The notes below the pieces were generated by a model, which saw only the letters and a program-made list of their open reading frames with translations, had not been told where the DNA came from and searched no databases. A DNA stretch of 64,000 nucleotides from Acinetobacter pullicarnis (GTDB taxonomy: Bacteria; Pseudomonadota; Gammaproteobacteria; Pseudomonadales; Moraxellaceae): NCBI RefSeq assembly GCF_006352475.1, contig NZ_VCMZ01000001.1, positions 1,798,001 through 1,862,000 of the forward strand. Direction: 5' to 3'. Shown one piece after another: positions 16,778-25,719 of the stretch; within the stretch, counting starts at the first letter, position 1, and each line of letters opens with the position of its first letter. The position numbers and the translations under genes are program-made.

Positions 16778-17090
16778 GGTCGCCTTTACACACTTTGGAG
16801 ATACAAATCATGGATCGCAATTGCGGTCCTTATTTTTACCAATTTTTGGATGTCAGCAAAAGATTCAAAAGCTAAATGATGATCAGAAGAGAGAGTTAAT
16901 CAAAGCACAAGATAAGGCTAACCAAGCCAGTGCCGACTATGAAAAACTTAAATCAGAACAGCGAGTGAAAAATAAAGTCGTTATTAAAGAAGTGCAAAAA
17001 ATCATTGATAGGCCTGTATATCGCAACATCTGTATTGATGCTGACGGGGTGTCAGCAATCAACAGTCTCATCCCCAAAAATACCAGATAA
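16774..17090 (+). pseudogene. Frameshifted phage i-spanin (Rz-like)
   Basis: The C-terminal part (from about 16872, KLNDDQKRELIKAQDKANQ to VYRNICIDADGVSAINSLI) is the coiled-coil periplasmic domain of an Rz-type inner-membrane spanin. The transmembrane segment of such a protein (SWIAIAVLIFTNFWMSAK) lies just upstream at about 16811-16864 but in another frame, which stops at 16877-16879. A third frame holds the only nearby ATG (16774). At least one and probably two small indels have separated start, membrane anchor and coiled coil. The continuous frame from 16746 lacks the anchor. The overlapping o-spanin frame supports the identification. Confidence 0.62.
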
Positions 17091-17229
17091 TTTACTTGTA
17101 TCTTATGCTGATTTGCAGGAACTAGAGCGAGGACTGGGTAGTGATTTAATGCTGTGGTCTGTGGACACTGTGATTCAATATAACCAATGTCAGATGAAAC
17201 ATGGTGTTATTGTGAAAGCCCTCGAGTGA
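17005..17229 (+). CDS. Phage o-spanin (Rz1-like outer-membrane lipoprotein), probably a prophage remnant
   Basis: 74 aa starting at TTG 17005 and overlapping the 3' end of the Rz-like frame by 86 bp in the +1 frame, the typical Rz/Rz1 arrangement. The N-terminus IGLYIATSVLMLTGCQQ is a lipoprotein signal with lipobox LTGC, so the mature protein would begin at Cys16. The remainder (KIPDNLLVSYADLQELERG, LMLWSVDTVIQYNQCQMKHG) matches phage Rz1-like proteins as I know them. With its partner broken and no holin or endolysin nearby, it is probably non-functional. Confidence 0.6.
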   Translation: MIGLYIATSVLMLTGCQQSTVSSPKIPDNLLVSYADLQELERGLGSDLMLWSVDTVIQYNQCQMKHGVIVKALE

Positions 17230-17361
17230 GAGCGAATACCCACTCTATTTTAGATTTTTAGCTAGGGGCTCTTTCTTTGCATAAATATACTCAATTAGAT
17301 AGTATAAAAGTGGGAAATATAATTGATTATTTGGACAAAGTGAATGGAAAAGGGTAGTTAT

Positions 17362-17787
17362 ATGCGTAATGGTTTGGTGATTCACTCAATTGGGTTTGCT
17401 TTTATGTTTGCAATATCCCTATCTACGACTCAAACTTATGCGCAATATGAAAGAGTAGAACCAATAACACAGAGTGAGTTTAAGGAAAGAGCTCATAAAA
17501 TATTAAAATTCAATGCTGATAGAGCCCCGTGGGTTGGTAAAAGTGTTGATGATCTGGTTTTAGCTTGGGGTGGACCAACCAATACATACAATAGAGCTGA
17601 TGGTGGCCGCCATGTCACTTACCGAGAGCGAACTTATTATAAGTATTCCATGCTGGGTTCAGTATCACGGTACTGTGACACACTATTCGTTAGTAATGCA
17701 AAAGGGATTATTCAATCTTGGCAAGCATCCGGAAGTTGCGATACGTTAGAGAGTATGAAACAAGAATTAAAAAATAGATATAATTAG
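17362..17787 (+). CDS. Secreted protein of unknown function
   Basis: 141 aa from the ATG at 17362, which has AAGGG 7 nt upstream; an in-frame ATG at 17344 is possible. The signal peptide ends near LSTTQTYAQ. The mature part includes KSVDDLVLAWGGPTNTYNRA, which resembles the start of small outer-membrane or SmpA/OmlA-like folds with a V-x-x-L-x-x-x-x-G-x-P pattern. Two cysteines near the end (SRYCDTLF and SGSCDTLE) could form a disulfide. I do not recognise a named family. It lies in the accessory patch after the spanin remnant. Confidence 0.6.
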   Translation: MRNGLVIHSIGFAFMFAISLSTTQTYAQYERVEPITQSEFKERAHKILKFNADRAPWVGKSVDDLVLAWGGPTNTYNRADGGRHVTYRERTYYKYSMLGSVSRYCDTLFVSNAKGIIQSWQASGSCDTLESMKQELKNRYN

Positions 17788-18614
17788 CCTATCCAGAATA
17801 TCTCCGATTTTTATATCAGCACTAAACCAGCACTGTCTAGATTTTTGACTAAGCTGGTTTCAGTGATAAAACCATGTGCAAATACAAGCGACCCAAAGCT
17901 CAATTTTGGCTAAATTACTAATCTGTCAACCAAGATTTATGGCTAAAAATAGGATTTGTCAACTAAATAAAAATAGATGACGACATAGTGGTGTTTGAAG
18001 TTGGTTTGATGTCAGACCCAAATAGTCGTAATAAGGGTGTTTTTAATTATGGATAACGACCCATCTACACCAAAAAAGCACCAATTAGATATAACATATT
18101 GATTTATAAAATTAAAATAAACCGTCCAAATGTTGGAGATAAGATCACTGTAAAAATTACCACTGAAGCATCGGTTAGGAAATAAGTCTTTAAAATACAA
18201 TAACCTGTATGAGTCAGACCTAAGGCTTATGCGGGTTTTTTATCATCTACACTTTGGTGAGTGGTGAATATGTAGAAACATTTGCATTAAACTGTAGTAA
18301 AAGCAGCTGATGCAGAGCGAATTGATAAAGAATGATTGGGTTGGACGTAACCAAAGTAAATTGAAAATATAAAGAATGATTGAAGTGTGATAAGCAGTAT
18401 TGAGGAAATATTACCCATAAAGTGGTTAGATTTACATAAAAAGTTTTATTCGATACGGCAAGCTTTATATTTCAACCTAAGTTGTTGAATTTATTTTAAA
18501 TATTAAATTAATATGGCATGGGTTTTTATGGTATTTAAGCTGAGAAAACTCAAAATTAAATGTAGGTTTCTTCAATTATAGGTTTCTATTAACAACTAAT
18601 TTGCTTAGGGATTA
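17788..18614. other. Gene-poor decayed region between the accessory patch and frmR
   Basis: About 830 bp with no convincing gene. A stem (AAACCAGC at 17824-17831 with GCTGGTTT at 17853-17860) follows the secreted-protein gene. From about 17970 to 18053 one frame reads DDDIVVFEVGLMSDPNSRNK and then stops. A different frame continues to about 18183 with INRPNVGDKITVKITTEA. This suggests a broken gene of unknown family. The rest is AT-rich with no recognisable signal. Confidence 0.45.
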
Positions 18615-18648
18615 TTGTCAACCACCATACTATAGGGTACTATACTAT
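18615..18648 (+). promoter_or_regulatory. frmR promoter with probable FrmR operator
   Basis: TTGTCA (18615-18620) and TACTAT (18638-18643) are 17 bp apart. ATACTATA (18627-18634) and TATACTAT (18641-18648) form an imperfect inverted repeat around GGGTAC, overlapping the -10. AT-rich arms around a G run are typical of FrmR/CsoR-family operators. Confidence 0.65.
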
Positions 18649-18672
18649 TTATCGCATTAAGGAGTTACTTTT

Positions 18673-18948
18673 ATGCCAAACGAAATTGAAGATAAAAAAA
18701 AGATTCTGACACGCGTCAGGCGAATCAAAGGTCAAGCTGAAGCGATCGAAAAAGCGCTAGAAAGTAATGTGGAATGTCACGCGATTCTGCAGCAAATATG
18801 TTCTGTACGTGGTGCCATTAATGGTCTAATGAATGAGATGCTAGAGGTTCATTTAAAAGACACGCTGGTATCTGGTGAAACGACAGAACAACAACGAAGC
18901 AAAGAACTTGCTGAAATAGCAAAGATTCTAAAGTCATATTTAAAATAG
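18673..18948 (+). CDS. frmR: Formaldehyde-responsive repressor FrmR
   Basis: 91-aa all-helical DUF156/CsoR-RcnR family repressor. Formaldehyde crosslinks the N-terminal proline to a conserved cysteine and releases DNA. Here Pro2 (MPNEIEDKKK) and the cysteine of VECHAILQQI are both present. The DNA-contacting region RVRRIKGQAEAIEKAL is conserved. It is the first gene of frmR-frmA-fghA, 21 bp from frmA, and sits behind a promoter with a candidate operator. Confidence 0.92.
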   Translation: MPNEIEDKKKILTRVRRIKGQAEAIEKALESNVECHAILQQICSVRGAINGLMNEMLEVHLKDTLVSGETTEQQRSKELAEIAKILKSYLK

Positions 18949-20082
<1,134 letters not shown>

Positions 20083-20104
20083 TTTTATTCTAAATCAATC
20101 TTTT

Positions 20105-20134
20105 CCATGCACACGAGAAGCTTTGTGTGCATGG
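20105..20134. other. Perfect 10-bp stem-loop between frmA and fghA
   Basis: CCATGCACAC and GTGTGCATGG enclose a 10-nt loop 23 bp after the frmA stop. No T-tract follows, so it is more likely an mRNA-stabilising or processing structure than a terminator. Confidence 0.55.
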
Positions 20135-20188
20135 CGATATTTGCTACAGCGCAGCATCGATTAAGCAGCTCTACAGGGGTAATTGGTT

Positions 20189-21025
20189 ATGGAAATAATG
20201 GAAAGACACGCTTCATTTGCAGGATGGCAAGAAGTGTATCGTCATCAGTCAACGACCTTAAACTGTCTAATGAATTTCTCAATCTATATTCCGCCTCATG
20301 TTGAAGGTGAGAAATTACCGGTTTTATACTGGTTATCAGGATTGACTTGCAATGAACAAAACTTTATCACCAAAGCAGGAGCACAAAAGTATGCTGCTGA
20401 ACATCAGGTAATTATTGTTGCGCCTGACACAAGCCCACGTGGTGATGGTGTTGCCGACGACGCGGCTTATGATTTGGGGCAGGGTGCTGGTTTTTATGTC
20501 AATGCTACTCAAGTACCTTGGTCAGAACACTATAAAATGTATGACTATATTGTCTATGAGCTAAGAACTTTAATCGAGAGTAATTTCCCGACAAATAAAG
20601 TGCAAAGCATTATGGGGCATAGTGCTGGTGGGCATGGGGCATTAGTGATTGGGTTAAGAAATCCTGAGATATATCAGAGTATTTCTGCTTTCTCTCCAAT
20701 TGTTGCACCTTCTCAAGTGCCTTGGGGTAACAAAGCATTTACCGCTTATCTTGGTGCAGATCAGGCTTTATGGTCTAACTATGATGCCGTTGAGTTAATC
20801 AAATCAAGTGCGGTGAAGATACCTATTTTAATTGATCAGGGAACTGCAGATTCTTTTTTGGAAGCGCAATTAAAGCCTGAACTCTTAGCAAATGTTTGCC
20901 GTGATAAAGAATATCCGATCTCTTTGAATATGAGAGATGGATATGATCACAGCTATTATTTTATAGCGAGTTTTATCGCAGAACACATAGAATTTCACTG
21001 TAAATACTTGGCAAGCCAAGCTTAA
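20189..21025 (+). CDS. fghA: S-formylglutathione hydrolase
   Basis: Esterase-D-like serine hydrolase of 278 aa that converts S-formylglutathione to formate and glutathione, completing glutathione-dependent formaldehyde detoxification. The start at 20189 has AGGGG about 9 nt upstream. The nucleophile elbow is GHSAGGHGAL (many homologues have GHSMGG). The acid is probably the Asp of DQGTADSF and the base the His of GYDHSYY. The oxyanion region YWLSGLTCNEQNF is typical. It is the third gene of the frm operon; a terminator follows. Confidence 0.95.
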   Translation: MEIMERHASFAGWQEVYRHQSTTLNCLMNFSIYIPPHVEGEKLPVLYWLSGLTCNEQNFITKAGAQKYAAEHQVIIVAPDTSPRGDGVADDAAYDLGQGAGFYVNATQVPWSEHYKMYDYIVYELRTLIESNFPTNKVQSIMGHSAGGHGALVIGLRNPEIYQSISAFSPIVAPSQVPWGNKAFTAYLGADQALWSNYDAVELIKSSAVKIPILIDQGTADSFLEAQLKPELLANVCRDKEYPISLNMRDGYDHSYYFIASFIAEHIEFHCKYLASQA

Positions 21026-21142
21026 AAAGCACTTTTTATGATGTGTGAATCAAACAAAACAGTTTTTTGAAACGTTGAAAATGATAAGCGCATATAAGTA
21101 CTTTAGAGAAAAACGGTTCAGTCTAAGTGAGCATACGTGTAG

Positions 21143-21166
21143 AGCCCATCATAAGATGGGCTTTTG
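21143..21166 (+). terminator. Intrinsic terminator of the frm operon
   Basis: AGCCCATC and GATGGGCT form an 8-bp stem around ATAA, followed by a short T run. It lies about 120 bp after fghA. Confidence 0.7.
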
Positions 21167-21290
21167 GTATTTTCAGCATCGCATATGAACCATTAACACG
21201 GCTACTGCCATGGAACTATGAGCCGAGTAAAAGTAGGCTATATCAGTTGTTTATACCTTTTAGCGTACGCTATAAACATTGAAAAAAGTC

Positions 21291-21485
21291 CTACTCTTTA
21301 AAGGTCTCATTTAATGCCTGTTGTACGGCATCAACCCGGGTTTTACAGGCTTGATAGGCAGACATTGATTCCTCAACAATTTTCATTAAATTGTCAATGT
21401 CAGGCTCTTCTTGATTATCTAGCAATTCGGCATTCTTTTTGAGAATGTCATAGCCCTGTTTAAAGCTGATTTCTTTTTTAGTCAT
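21291..21485 (-). CDS. xseB: Exodeoxyribonuclease VII small subunit
   Basis: 64 aa of helical sequence (FKQGYDILKKNAELLDNQ, MKIVEESMSAYQACKTRVDA), the normal length for XseB. Several small subunits bind the long XseA helix and are needed for ssDNA exonuclease activity. Its start overlaps the xseA stop by 8 bp, so the two subunits are coupled in translation. Confidence 0.93.
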   Translation of the reverse strand: MTKKEISFKQGYDILKKNAELLDNQEEPDIDNLMKIVEESMSAYQACKTRVDAVQQALNETFKE

Positions 21486-22740
21486 TGCGATTTACCTGTA
21501 TGACATTGGCTTCAATCGTACCATCCTGCAATTCAATTTGGATGTTATCGGCTGAAAGTTGTTGAATGGAACGAATGGCTTTGCCTTGGTGACGCACAAT
21601 CGCGTAGCCTTTGGCCATCACATGCCTTGGATTTTGTAGTAGCGTTTCACGCATCAGTGACTCAAGTTGAGTCGTCGCCATTCTGATTTGCTGTTGTGCG
21701 AGATAGTGCGTTGTCCCTTTAATCAAATCGAGGGTTTTATGACTCTCTTGAATTTGAGTATGTGCCAAGGTCTTAATCACTTGCAGGTATTGATCGTTTT
21801 GGCTTTGATAAGCGGTAATTTGATGTTGAGACAGAAGTTTGATTTTCTGTAATGCTTCAAGTACTTCCTGACTGCGTTCAACGATCAAATTGCGAATCCC
21901 GCCAATGACTTTGCTGGGGGTGTCAAAGGAGCGGTTGGCGACTTCATCGAGGATGGTGCGGTCTTTTTCATGACCGATCCCAACCCAAATGGGGACTGAG
22001 CGCTTACACAGCAAGGCCGCGAGATTGTAGTCGTTTAGATAAGCCAGATCATTCACCGCACCGCCACCACGAATCAGGACAATCAAATCTGGCGCTGTAG
22101 CAAATGTTGCAGCCCACTGACGTAAGGCAAGGCTAAGTGATTCTGTAATGCTATCTGCAGCAGTATTGCCCTGAAAGGTTGCTGTGTGATAGCGAAAGTG
22201 GCAAACACCAGCATGCGCTAAGGCATCGGCATCTTTTTTAAAGTCCCCCAAGCCTGCTGCATTTTCTGGCGCAATCACCAATACATTTTGAATATCAAAG
22301 GGGATTGGCAAGGATTTATTTTTATTGAGTAAGCCTTCGGTATCCAGTCTTGTTAGTATTTGTTGATAGCGCCGTGCAATATCACCGAGTGTATAACTTG
22401 AATCAATTGCTTCAATGGTGACTGAAAAGCCATATTGAGGATCGAAGCGGGCTTTGACTTTAATCAGGACATTTAAATCCTTGGACAGTTCAATACCGCT
22501 TTCGCGTTCAAATTTTAAGATGATTTTGGCCGCAGAAAATTTCCAAATCATGGCTTTGCAGCTGGCAATAACTTTGTCGGTATCTTCGTCTTTTTCCGCC
22601 AGTTCTAAATAATAATGGCCAGCTTTGATATTGAGATTGCGAATTTCTGCTTTGACCCAAACTGGCTCATTAAACGCGACGTGGATAATTTCCTGAACGG
22701 TAGAGAGATATTCGCTTAATGAAAGCTGAAATTCAGACAT
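21478..22740 (-). CDS. xseA: Exodeoxyribonuclease VII large subunit
   Basis: 420 aa. The N-terminal OB fold covers residues about 1-100 (FNEPVWVKAEIRNLNIKAGH). The catalytic domain follows with VLVIAPENAAGLGDFKKDA, the GGGAVNDL motif and VGIGHEKDRTILDEVANR. A long coiled-coil segment and a C-terminal region close the protein. With XseB it degrades ssDNA from both ends and acts in mismatch repair and damage tolerance. It is the first gene of the xseA-xseB pair. Confidence 0.94.
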   Translation of the reverse strand: MSEFQLSLSEYLSTVQEIIHVAFNEPVWVKAEIRNLNIKAGHYYLELAEKDEDTDKVIASCKAMIWKFSAAKIILKFERESGIELSKDLNVLIKVKARFDPQYGFSVTIEAIDSSYTLGDIARRYQQILTRLDTEGLLNKNKSLPIPFDIQNVLVIAPENAAGLGDFKKDADALAHAGVCHFRYHTATFQGNTAADSITESLSLALRQWAATFATAPDLIVLIRGGGAVNDLAYLNDYNLAALLCKRSVPIWVGIGHEKDRTILDEVANRSFDTPSKVIGGIRNLIVERSQEVLEALQKIKLLSQHQITAYQSQNDQYLQVIKTLAHTQIQESHKTLDLIKGTTHYLAQQQIRMATTQLESLMRETLLQNPRHVMAKGYAIVRHQGKAIRSIQQLSADNIQIELQDGTIEANVIQVNRND

Positions 22741-22876
22741 AAAATAAAGTGAAAATTTAAATTAACAAAATAGTATACGGCTCAGTACGGAAAGGCAATC
22801 AACGCTGTTTAATGTGCCATGCAAATCGCATGATCAATTGATCTCATGGCTTAACGATATTATGCATGTCATTCGA

Positions 22877-23596
22877 TTAATTCACTGTTAAACCATTTAA
22901 ATAGTTTTCAAATATTTCACAAGCAGGTTGTATTAAGGCTTTCCCAAAAGCCCGATTATCAGCACGGAGTTGTGCAATATTAATTTTGGATTGGCGTAAC
23001 TCACAGCTATGGCCAATAAACCATTTTTCTAGGCCGAGATAATCAACTTCTAAATGAAATTGTAATGCCAAAATTTGCTGGCCAATTTGGAAGGCTTGAT
23101 GCGGATAATGTTCACTGCTGGCCAAAAGTGTTGCATGTTCAGGTAAATCAAAGGTATCGCCATGCCAGTGTAAGACTGATACTGATTTAAGTGGGGCAAG
23201 AATATTGTGCGGTGATGGTGTTAGTTCTAATTCACTCCAACCAATTTCTGCTACATGACCAGGATAAACCTTGGCACCCAAAGCCATGGCTATCAATTGT
23301 GCACCAAGGCAAATTCCAAAGGTGGGTTTGTTTTGCGCTAGGCGTTGTTTTAATTGTTCAAGCTCGGTATTTAGAAAGGGGAAGTCCTGCGTATCATAGG
23401 CAGAAATGGGACCTCCTAAAATCATCAAGAGTCCCTCAAAATTAAATGCTGGCGCGAGATCGTCGACGCCTGCTTCAAAATAACGCACACGAAATCCAAG
23501 TTCATATAAGCGATCTTCAAAAATACCGAGATCTTCAAAAGCCACGTGTTGAATAGCATAGATCGTTTTAGGGAGTGTTGAATGAGAGAGGCTCAT
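22877..23596 (-). CDS. Class I glutamine amidotransferase-like protein
   Basis: 239 aa, a stand-alone GATase1 domain of the type often annotated as GMP synthase-like. The catalytic triad can be assigned: Cys in FGICLGAQLIA and His and Glu in LQFHLEVDY. LMILGGPISAYD supplies the oxyanion strand. There is no attached synthetase domain, so it is not GuaA; relatives are linked to amine or gamma-glutamyl metabolism. It is a single gene with no clear operon partner. Confidence 0.82.
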   Translation of the reverse strand: MSLSHSTLPKTIYAIQHVAFEDLGIFEDRLYELGFRVRYFEAGVDDLAPAFNFEGLLMILGGPISAYDTQDFPFLNTELEQLKQRLAQNKPTFGICLGAQLIAMALGAKVYPGHVAEIGWSELELTPSPHNILAPLKSVSVLHWHGDTFDLPEHATLLASSEHYPHQAFQIGQQILALQFHLEVDYLGLEKWFIGHSCELRQSKINIAQLRADNRAFGKALIQPACEIFENYLNGLTVN

Positions 23597-23801
23597 AAGA
23601 AGTGATTGCTTTGTGAGTGAATGATTTAATGTAACCGAAAATACCAGCTGAGTGAATACGCGTAAACTGAAATTTTATGGATCTAGTCAAAATAAAGCAT
23701 ATTTACGATATTGAGTTAAGCGTTATATGGCTTTAAAGCCTGTACTAAATATTCTCAGTATATATTTTATTTAAATTTAACGTACGTCAAGATTGGTTGT
23801 T

Positions 23802-23828
23802 AAAAACAAAAAGCGAACCGAAGTTCGC
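23802..23828 (-). terminator. Intrinsic terminator of the aldehyde dehydrogenase gene
   Basis: On the minus strand GCGAAC and GTTCGC enclose TTCG, followed by TTTTTGTTTTT. It lies about 45 bp after the stop codon. Confidence 0.85.
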
Positions 23829-23873
23829 CTTGTGCTGTATCTGTTTTAATCGACTAAATGAGTGAGTACTCGC

Positions 23874-25385
23874 TTAGAAGAAGCCCATTGCTTTGGTTGA
23901 GTAGCTCACCAACAGGTTTTTGGTTTGTTGATAATGATCAAGCATCATTTTGTGATTCTCACGACCAATACCTGATTTTTTATAACCGCCAAATGCCGCA
24001 TGTGCAGGGTAGATGTGGTAGCAGTTGGTCCAAACGCGACCAGCTTCAATCGCACGACCCGCACGATAAGAGGTGTGCGCAGAACGAGACCAAACACCAG
24101 CACCTAGACCATACATGGTGTCATTGGCAATGCGGATTGCATCATCATAATCTTTGAAGGTTGTTACAGAAAGCACAGGTCCGAAAATTTCCTCTTGGAA
24201 AATCTTCATTTCATTGGTGCCTCTAAACACGGTCGGTTCGATATAGAAACCACCACCAACGTCTTGACGTTCGCCACCACCAGTGAGTACTTGCGCGCCT
24301 TCAGCACGGCCAGTTGCGATGCAGCCCAAAATTTTGTCTTGCTGTTGTTGTGACGCTTGTGCACCAATCATCGTTGTTGTATCAAGCGGGTGACCTGTTT
24401 TGATACGTTTAACGCGTTCAATGGCTTTTTCCAAGAATTTGTCAGCAATACTTTCTTGAACAAGTGCACGAGATGGGCAAGTACAAACTTCACCTTGGTT
24501 CAAGGCAAACATTGCAAAACCTTCTAAAGCTTTGTCTAAGTAGTCATCATCTTGATCCATTACATCTTCAAAGAAGATGTTTGGCGATTTACCACCCAAT
24601 TCTAATGTCACTGGAATAATGTTTTCAGTCGCATATTCCATGATCATTTGACCGACTTTGGTTGAACCCGTAAATGCGATTTTTGCAATACGTGGATTGG
24701 TTGCCAATGGGCGACCCACTTCAACACCGAAACCATTGACGATGTTTAAAACGCCCGGTGGCAGGATGTCTTGGATTAATTCAGCCAATACTAAAATGCT
24801 GACTGGAGTTTGTTCAGCTGGTTTAAGCACGATACAGTTACCAGCTGCAAGTGCAGGAGCCAATTTCCATGCTGCCATCAAGATTGGAAAGTTCCAAGGA
24901 ATAATCTGTCCAACAACACCCAAAGGCTCGTGGAAATGATAGGCAATAGTATCTTTGTCAATTTCAGAGATACCGCCTTCTTGAGCGCGGATGCAGCCTG
25001 CAAAATAGCGGAAATGATCAATGGTTAATGGAATATCAGCAGCCAAGGTTTCACGAATTGGTTTACCGTTATCCCAAGTTTCAGCCACAGCCAAGGTTTC
25101 TAAATTGGCTTCAAGACGATCAGCAATTTTTAATAAGATGTTTGAGCGTTCTGTTGGAGAGCTTTGTCCCCAAGTTGCTTTGGCTTTATGCGCTGCATCA
25201 AGTGCAAGTTCGATATCTTCAGCCGATGAGCGAGATACTTTGGTAAATACTTTACCGTCTACAGGTGAACTATTTTCAAAGTATTGTCCTTTTACAGGTG
25301 CAACCCATTGGCCACCAATAAAGTTATCATACTGTGCTTTAAACTGGACTTTAGAGCCAGGTTGATTCGGATCTACATAACGCAT
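23874..25385 (-). CDS. NAD-dependent aldehyde dehydrogenase (ExaC/AldB type)
   Basis: 503 aa, a full-length ALDH-superfamily enzyme. The cofactor region has [20 protein letters not shown] and [11 protein letters not shown]. The general base Glu is in LELGGKSPN and the nucleophile Cys in [10 protein letters not shown]. The C-terminus ([18 protein letters not shown]) matches the acetaldehyde dehydrogenases ExaC, AcoD and AldB used in ethanol or acetoin oxidation. It is transcribed divergently from a GAF-domain regulator, its probable activator. In this genome it may also oxidise aldehydes made from alkanes. Confidence 0.9.
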   Translation of the reverse strand: MRYVDPNQPGSKVQFKAQYDNFIGGQWVAPVKGQYFENSSPVDGKVFTKVSRSSAEDIELALDAAHKAKATWGQSSPTERSNILLKIADRLEANLETLAVAETWDNGKPIRETLAADIPLTIDHFRYFAGCIRAQEGGISEIDKDTIAYHFHEPLGVVGQIIPWNFPILMAAWKLAPALAAGNCIVLKPAEQTPVSILVLAELIQDILPPGVLNIVNGFGVEVGRPLATNPRIAKIAFTGSTKVGQMIMEYATENIIPVTLELGGKSPNIFFEDVMDQDDDYLDKALEGFAMFALNQGEVCTCPSRALVQESIADKFLEKAIERVKRIKTGHPLDTTTMIGAQASQQQQDKILGCIATGRAEGAQVLTGGGERQDVGGGFYIEPTVFRGTNEMKIFQEEIFGPVLSVTTFKDYDDAIRIANDTMYGLGAGVWSRSAHTSYRAGRAIEAGRVWTNCYHIYPAHAAFGGYKKSGIGRENHKMMLDHYQQTKNLLVSYSTKAMGFF

Positions 25386-25719
25386 AAGAATGTCCTTTTA
25401 CTTATTTTTCCAAATAAAATATAGATATAGTAATGGCCTGTTGGCCACCCCATCCATTGTAATTCGAGCATATAAGTCTTAAGGTTGGAGAAAGGTAGGC
25501 GGTTTTCTGTGGTATTTTTGGTCAGATTGTAATTTTAAGCATTCATTTTTTTAAGTGATTGGTCTAAAGTGAAGGTTAATTCAATCTAAGGTTTTGTTTA
25601 GGCGAAAAGCTTTGATATAACTGTTAGTCACTACGACGTATATTAATTCATTTGAAAAGTAGGCTTATTATAAATAATCTCAACTTGAAAATGCCACAAC
25701 AAGCCATAAGGATATGAAT
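25386..25719. other. Divergent intergenic region, aldehyde dehydrogenase / GAF regulator
   Basis: About 330 AT-rich bp that must hold both promoters. A short palindrome, TGGCCTGTTGGCCA, sits near 25432. I see no -24/-12 (sigma-54) element on either strand, in keeping with the regulator lacking an AAA+ domain. Confidence 0.5.

Noticed and set aside
18012..18200. Minus-strand 62-codon frame in the decayed region
   Set aside because: It is rich in Phe, Ile and Asn as expected of random AT-rich DNA. The plus strand there carries better protein-like segments.
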